The notes under the pieces are model-generated. The model was not told the origin of the DNA. It ran no database searches and saw nothing but the letters and a program-made list of their open reading frames with translations. Below, in pieces: positions 7,427 through 10,369 of a stretch of 10,369 nucleotides of DNA. The DNA is from Planctomycetota bacterium. Lineage in GTDB: Bacteria; Planctomycetota; Planctomycetia; Pirellulales; Pirellulaceae. The stretch spans positions 1 through 10,369 of the forward strand of contig JAHWKS010000099.1 in assembly GCA_019347795.1 (NCBI GenBank). The letters are read 5' to 3'. Numbering within the stretch: the first letter of the stretch is position 1; each line of letters opens with the position of its first letter. The position numbers and the translations under genes are program-made.

Positions 7427-7990
7427 CTACGCCCGCGAAAGATATTCGCCGGTGCGGGTATCGACCTTCACCCGCTCACCTGCGGTCAGGTACTCCGGGC
7501 CGTGAACCACCAGGCCCGTCTCCAGCGTGAGCGGCTTGGTGCGGGCGGTGGCGGAGGCGCCGCGGATGGCTGGATCGCACTGGGCGATGGTCAGCTCCAC
7601 CGCGGTGGGAAGCTGCAGCCCCACGCACTCGTCGTTGTAGATCAGGGCCAGCATGCCGTCTAATTCCTCGGTGATGTACGGCGACTCGCTCTCCGCGTCG
7701 GTCAGCGACAGCGAATATTGATTGTAATTCTGCTGATCGAGCAGGTGGAGCTGCTCCATGTCGCGGTACATGAGTTTGACGGGCCGCTTCTCGAAATCCG
7801 CCTCATCCAGGTGTTCGCTCCCCTTGAGCGTGATGTCGGCCTTCTGCCGGGTCACCAGGTTCCGGCCGCGGAACTTGTAGAGCGTCGCCGCGCCGCGGGC
7901 CGAGGGGCTCTGCACCGAGACGTTCTCGATCATCACGGGGGCGCCCTCGAACACCACTACGGCGCCGGGCTTGATTTCCTTGGCTTGCAT
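7427..7990 (-). CDS. efpL: Elongation factor P-like protein EfpL (YeiP)
   Basis: The 187-aa protein has the three beta-barrel layout of EF-P/IF5A proteins. The N-terminal KOW-like domain has KEIKPGAVVVFEGAPVMIENV (4-24). The loop that enters the ribosomal peptidyl-transferase centre reads SPSARGAATLYKFR (28-41), with R32 at the tip. This matches the EfpL/YeiP loop of Escherichia coli (SPTARGAATLYK) and not the lysine-tipped loop of canonical EF-P, so no lysine modification is expected. The C-terminal part has GASATARTKPLTLETGLVVHGPEYL, the usual OB-fold signature. EfpL relieves ribosome stalling at polyproline and other difficult motifs. Planctomycetes usually also carry a normal efp, not seen here. 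ATG 7990 has no clear Shine-Dalgarno. The gene lies 33 bp after the 159-aa gene, suggesting co-transcription. Confidence 0.92.
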   Translation of the reverse strand: MQAKEIKPGAVVVFEGAPVMIENVSVQSPSARGAATLYKFRGRNLVTRQKADITLKGSEHLDEADFEKRPVKLMYRDMEQLHLLDQQNYNQYSLSLTDAESESPYITEELDGMLALIYNDECVGLQLPTAVELTIAQCDPAIRGASATARTKPLTLETGLVVHGPEYLTAGERVKVDTRTGEYLSRA

Positions 7991-8023
7991 AGACGTTCGA
8001 GGTGGTTTGGCGTGCGCCGCGGG

Positions 8024-8503
8024 CTACATCAACTGGCCGGATTGCGGGTCGAGTCCCACCCCGTCGCAGAGCTTCGCCAGCCGCTCCAGGACGATCAGCA
8101 GCCCGCCGGGGTCCATCATGTCGGCTTCGTCCTCCTCTTCGGCCATCTGCTCGAAGTGGTAGATGTCGAAGCGGGCGTTGCAGCGGGTGATCTTGCGAAG
8201 CTTCTCGACCTGCCCGGCGTTGAGCGTGGCGTTGCCCAGATCCTCGCTCATCTGCTCGATCTGCTCGGTCACCTCATCGCCGCCGACGTAGGTGATGTCC
8301 ATGGCGGCGAAGTCGCCCGGCGCCAGCACGGTGGCCGACTCAAAGCGGCCGTCGTCGTCAGTCCGCACCTCCCGCACTTCGTAGTTGGAGCCGAGCTCCG
8401 CGAGGAACTTCTGAAACTGCGACGGCGAGGGTCGCGATCTCTCGTCGAAGAAGACGAAGAACGTCTCTCGCCACTGGTAGTGATCGTCTTCAAAAAGCGA
8501 CAT
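8024..8503 (-). CDS. Acidic 159-aa protein of unknown function upstream of efpL
   Basis: I do not recognise a named family. The protein starts MSLFEDDHYQWRETFFVFFD, with an aromatic-rich strand at 14-19. It continues with an alternating beta region (YEVREVRTDDDGRF, SATVLAPGDFAAMDITYVGG), a helical stretch (VTEQIEQMSEDLGNATLNAG, 78-97) and FDIYHFEQM. A strongly acidic AEEEDEADMMD (121-131) precedes a final helix GGLLIVLERLAKLCDG. It has no signal peptide, membrane segment or nucleotide-binding motif, so it is probably a cytosolic soluble protein. ATG 8503 is supported by AAAAGG 8 nt upstream. It lies 33 bp upstream of efpL on the same strand. Its reality is supported by the ribosome binding site, coherent amphipathic structure and tight spacing; its function is open. 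Confidence 0.8.
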   Translation of the reverse strand: MSLFEDDHYQWRETFFVFFDERSRPSPSQFQKFLAELGSNYEVREVRTDDDGRFESATVLAPGDFAAMDITYVGGDEVTEQIEQMSEDLGNATLNAGQVEKLRKITRCNARFDIYHFEQMAEEEDEADMMDPGGLLIVLERLAKLCDGVGLDPQSGQLM

Positions 8504-8511
8504 AATGGGCG

Positions 8512-8517
8512 CCTTTT
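8512..8517 (-). promoter_or_regulatory. Ribosome binding site of the 159-aa gene
   Basis: The minus strand reads AAAAGG, ending 8 nt before ATG 8503. It supports that start for a gene with no recognisable family to align against. Confidence 0.5.
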
Positions 8518-8627
8518 AAGGGCCGTCCGCGTCCCCTCCGCGACGGCGGGCCGAAGTTCCCAAGACACTGGCTAATGTAACGATTTCCCCGCGTCCGGCC
8601 CAGTCCCAGCGGAGGCGGGAGAACCCG

Positions 8628-8753
8628 TTACGCGAAGTGGGGCGCGTAGCGGCGATACCAGTCGCTCTGCAAGATTTCATCCGGGTCGTACTTGCGCTTG
8701 AGCCGGAAGAAGTCGGCGATCTTGGGATAGTGCAAAAGCGAAATGCGCGGCAT
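8628..8753 (-). pseudogene. Remnant of the C-terminus of an FAD-linked oxidase
   Basis: A 41-codon frame (ATG 8753, TAA 8628-8630) reads MPRISLLHYPKIADFF, continues with RLKRKYDPDEILQSDW and ends YRRYAPHF plus alanine. The pattern 'YPK-ADF--LK-KYDP----QSDWYR' is that of the extreme C-terminus of FAD-binding oxidases of the sugar-lactone oxidase type, where it helps form the flavin pocket after several hundred residues. The N-terminal flavin-binding portion is absent: going upstream in frame there are only six more sense codons, then TGA 8772-8774, which is the stop of the 98-aa gene. Nothing resembling the FAD-binding domain lies in the adjacent 98-aa gene. This looks like the end of a deleted gene. 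No Shine-Dalgarno is seen, and expression as a small protein is unlikely. The family call comes from motif recall. Confidence 0.6.
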
Positions 8754-8771
8754 CGAATTCAGGCGCCAAAT

Positions 8772-9068
8772 TCACTCTTCGTGCGGCGCGAGCTGCCGCT
8801 GTTTCTCTAACCGTTCGTTGATGCAATATAGCGTAAACGAGTCTTCCGACTCAACGCGCGCCACCGAAAACCCCGCCGCCTCGACTTGCTGGATCGCCCC
8901 GTTGATCGCGCGCATCAGCGGCGGCTCCGAACACTCCCAACAAACCGCGGGATGTCCGGCCGTCAATGCGAACCCTTCGATGCCCGCACTAAAGAGGCGG
9001 GCGTCAACGGCGTCGAAGTCAAAGTCGCCGGGCAAGTCGAGGACCAAATAGAAGACGCCGGAAGACAT
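8772..9068 (-). CDS. 98-aa protein of unknown function downstream of the AAA+ ATPase
   Basis: I do not recognise the family. The protein opens with a hydrophobic strand GVFYLVLDLPGDFDFDAVDA. It continues with a small-residue region GIEGFALTAGHPAVCWECSE (C43 and C46 as CWEC), a helix LMRAINGAIQQVEAAG and a strand SFTLYCINERL, ending in a charged tail. The alternating strand-helix-strand order suggests a small alpha-beta fold. The CWEC pair could bind metal or form a disulfide, but a second pair is missing. ATG 9068 has AGGAG 7 nt upstream. It starts 40 bp after the AAA+ gene stop and was probably transcribed with it. Its TGA stop is in frame with the FAD-oxidase remnant that follows. A role as a partner of the ATPase is possible, but only from position. 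Confidence 0.75.
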   Translation of the reverse strand: MSSGVFYLVLDLPGDFDFDAVDARLFSAGIEGFALTAGHPAVCWECSEPPLMRAINGAIQQVEAAGFSVARVESEDSFTLYCINERLEKQRQLAPHEE

Positions 9069-9075
9069 GGACGAA

Positions 9076-9080
9076 CTCCT
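9076..9080 (-). promoter_or_regulatory. Ribosome binding site of the 98-aa gene
   Basis: The minus strand reads AGGAG, 7 nt before ATG 9068. It lies in the 40-bp gap behind the AAA+ gene and supports the 98-aa frame as a real gene. Confidence 0.55.
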
Positions 9081-9108
9081 CGAAAACGGATGCTCCTGTT
9101 ACTTTGCG

Positions 9109-10369
9109 CTATCCGGCGTTCTCTTCCACGGCGGCGCCGAGGAGGCTTTGCGTGAGGCGGCCGCCGACGACGAGCAACTCCGCCAGCGCGTGGTCGAGGT
9201 GGCGGTCGCCGACGGTGAGTTCCGCGGCGCCGTCTTCCTCGGCGGCGAAGAGCGCGGCCTTCCGCAAGAGCTCGCGAATGAAAGCGGCGCTCACGCCCGC
9301 GGTTCGCTCGACGAAGCGGTCCGGGTTCGCCAACTCAAGCTTCAAGCCGCGCCCATAAAGCTCCAACAGCCGCCGGCGGCAGTCGCCGTCCGGGAGCGGA
9401 ACTTCGATCGCCTGATCGATGCGGCCGGGTCGCGCGGCAAGGGCCGGCTCCAGGATGTCGGGACGGTTCGTGGTCAGCACGAACAACACGTCCACGTCCT
9501 CGGCCAGCCCGTCCATGTGGTTCAAGAGCTCCAGGAGCAAGGCGTTGGCGCCGACCGTCTGCATCTGCCGCTCGGCCCCGATCAGATCGACATCCTCGAT
9601 GATCACCGTGGCCGGCTCCAGCAGGCGCGCGAGGTTGCAGGCGGTCTCGATCGATCCGATCCCTTCCCCGGTCAACACCAGCACGGTCCGCTCGGGCATC
9701 TGCGCCGCCAGATACATCGCCGTGAGCGTCTTGCCGGTCCCCGGCGGCCCGTGCAGCAGAATTCCTCGCTTCAAGTGACGGCTGGCGGCCTTGAGCCTCT
9801 CGGCGTGTCGCGTGAAGCTGATCGTCTGCCGGTCGATGCGGTCCAACAACTCCGCCGGAAGAACGATGTCTTCGCGGCGAATCTTCGGCAGCCGGTGAAA
9901 CTTGACGGAGACTTCTCCGTAGCAACTCTTCTCCAGTGATAAGACCCGGCCGCGGAATGCGCGGCCGAGCCGAGTCTGGCGAGTCACGCGCCGCAGGAGT
10001 TGCTCCGCGTCTTCCCGCCGCGGAGCCATCACTTCCAGCATGATCTTGATGAAAGGACCGTGGGCTTCTTCGCTCAACAGCAGCGCCGCCGGGGATCCGT
10101 CATCCCGCGTGAGGTGCAATCCCTGCTTGACGCACGCCAGCCGCTGATCGTCGGCGAGCGCGAGGTCCGCGTATTCCACCGGTCCGGCACGATAGAACTT
10201 TCCCTTATTGTCCACGACCAGCTTGGCAAGCGCCGGGCGCTCGTATTCGTGCCGCGCCACGATGCCGAGAAGCTCCGTCTCGCGACCCTCCTCGCTGAGC
10301 AGTTCTTCCAGGGCCAGGTGCAGGTTCGCCCGTTCGTAGGCGGCGAACTCTTGATGCACCACCGGCAGG
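9109..10369 (-). CDS. AAA+ ATPase (classic AAA clade, Cdc48/FtsH/Bcs1-like module), 5' end outside the window
   Basis: At least 419 codons are visible and the frame is still open at the right edge. A GTG at 10362 could be a start but looks internal. Counting from that GTG, residues 1-190 form an N-terminal region of unknown fold. The AAA module follows, with Walker A GPPGTGKT (205-212), Walker B VIIEDVD (253-259, with E256 and D257 acidic), and sensor 1 TTNR (297-300). The arginine-finger region AARPGRID has R311 and R314, and a C-terminal helical lid contains SAAFIRELLRKA (358-369). This arrangement indicates an ATP-driven hexamer that remodels protein substrates. There is no HExxH protease motif and no transmembrane segment, so it is not FtsH. 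The substrate is unknown. The 98-aa gene follows 40 bp after the stop. The family is certain, the function is not. Confidence 0.9.
   Translation of the reverse strand, partial: LPVVHQEFAAYERANLHLALEELLSEEGRETELLGIVARHEYERPALAKLVVDNKGKFYRAGPVEYADLALADDQRLACVKQGLHLTRDDGSPAALLLSEEAHGPFIKIMLEVMAPRREDAEQLLRRVTRQTRLGRAFRGRVLSLEKSCYGEVSVKFHRLPKIRREDIVLPAELLDRIDRQTISFTRHAERLKAASRHLKRGILLHGPPGTGKTLTAMYLAAQMPERTVLVLTGEGIGSIETACNLARLLEPATVIIEDVDLIGAERQMQTVGANALLLELLNHMDGLAEDVDVLFVLTTNRPDILEPALAARPGRIDQAIEVPLPDGDCRRRLLELYGRGLKLELANPDRFVERTAGVSAAFIRELLRKAALFAAEEDGAAELTVGDRHLDHALAELLVVGGRLTQSLLGAAVEENAG

Noticed and set aside
7718..8575. A 285-codon plus-strand frame opposite efpL and the 159-aa gene
   Set aside because: It is antisense to a confident EfpL gene and its neighbour, has a low-complexity composition, and shows no recognisable domain.
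9067..9939. A 290-codon plus-strand frame opposite the AAA+ ATPase
   Set aside because: It covers the Walker motifs of the opposite-strand ATPase. The composition (rich in R, Q, L, V) is typical of an antisense shadow.

Overview
The window looks like a chromosomal segment of a planctomycete (phylum Planctomycetota, probably Pirellulales-like). The reasons are the high GC content, a DUF1559 protein with a type IV pilin-like N-terminus, the end of an FG-GAP protein resembling the family annotated as 'PVC-type heme-binding', an EfpL-type translation factor, weak or absent Shine-Dalgarno sites before several genes, and heptanucleotide repeats between genes. No phage, IS, CRISPR, tRNA or rRNA signal was seen.

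Layout. At 2-412 (+) is the end of an FG-GAP/VCBS-type protein that seems to stop early for its family. At 620-1624 (+) is a DUF1559 pseudopilin-like protein. It converges on a guanine-deaminase-like zinc enzyme (1643-2125, -) across an 18-bp gap holding a small hairpin. A divergent intergenic region (2126-2282) follows, with a degenerate heptamer repeat and two overlapping, mutually exclusive hairpins. Then comes a plus-strand run: NagB-like glucosamine-6-phosphate deaminase (2283-3023), an inverted heptamer repeat tract (3024-3164), a sugar phosphate isomerase/epimerase (3168-4181), a GrpB/UPF0157 protein (4194-4718), a DUF1963/YwqG-like protein overlapping it by 4 nt (4715-5395), and a secreted DUF5060-type putative glycosidase (5509-7416). 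The rest is on the minus strand. In order of transcription: an AAA+ ATPase running off the right edge (9109-10369), a 98-aa protein of unknown function (8772-9068), a 41-codon remnant of an FAD-linked oxidase C-terminus (8628-8753), a 159-aa acidic protein of unknown function (8024-8503) and EfpL (7427-7990).

How the genes fit together. NagB, the TIM-barrel isomerase and the secreted DUF5060 protein fit a heterotroph that degrades polysaccharides and amino sugars, but the grouping is inferred from order only. EfpL would help ribosomes through difficult peptide motifs; the 159-aa gene 33 bp upstream is likely co-transcribed with it. The AAA+ ATPase and the 98-aa protein are spaced like an operon.

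Most of this is ordinary core and accessory planctomycete content. The features most worth a second look are the FAD-oxidase remnant lying in frame behind one TGA, the heptamer repeats abutting two start codons, the alternative hairpins upstream of nagB, the non-canonical NagB active site, and the unknown small proteins beside EfpL and the AAA+ ATPase. I found no clear defence, biosynthetic or mobile system.
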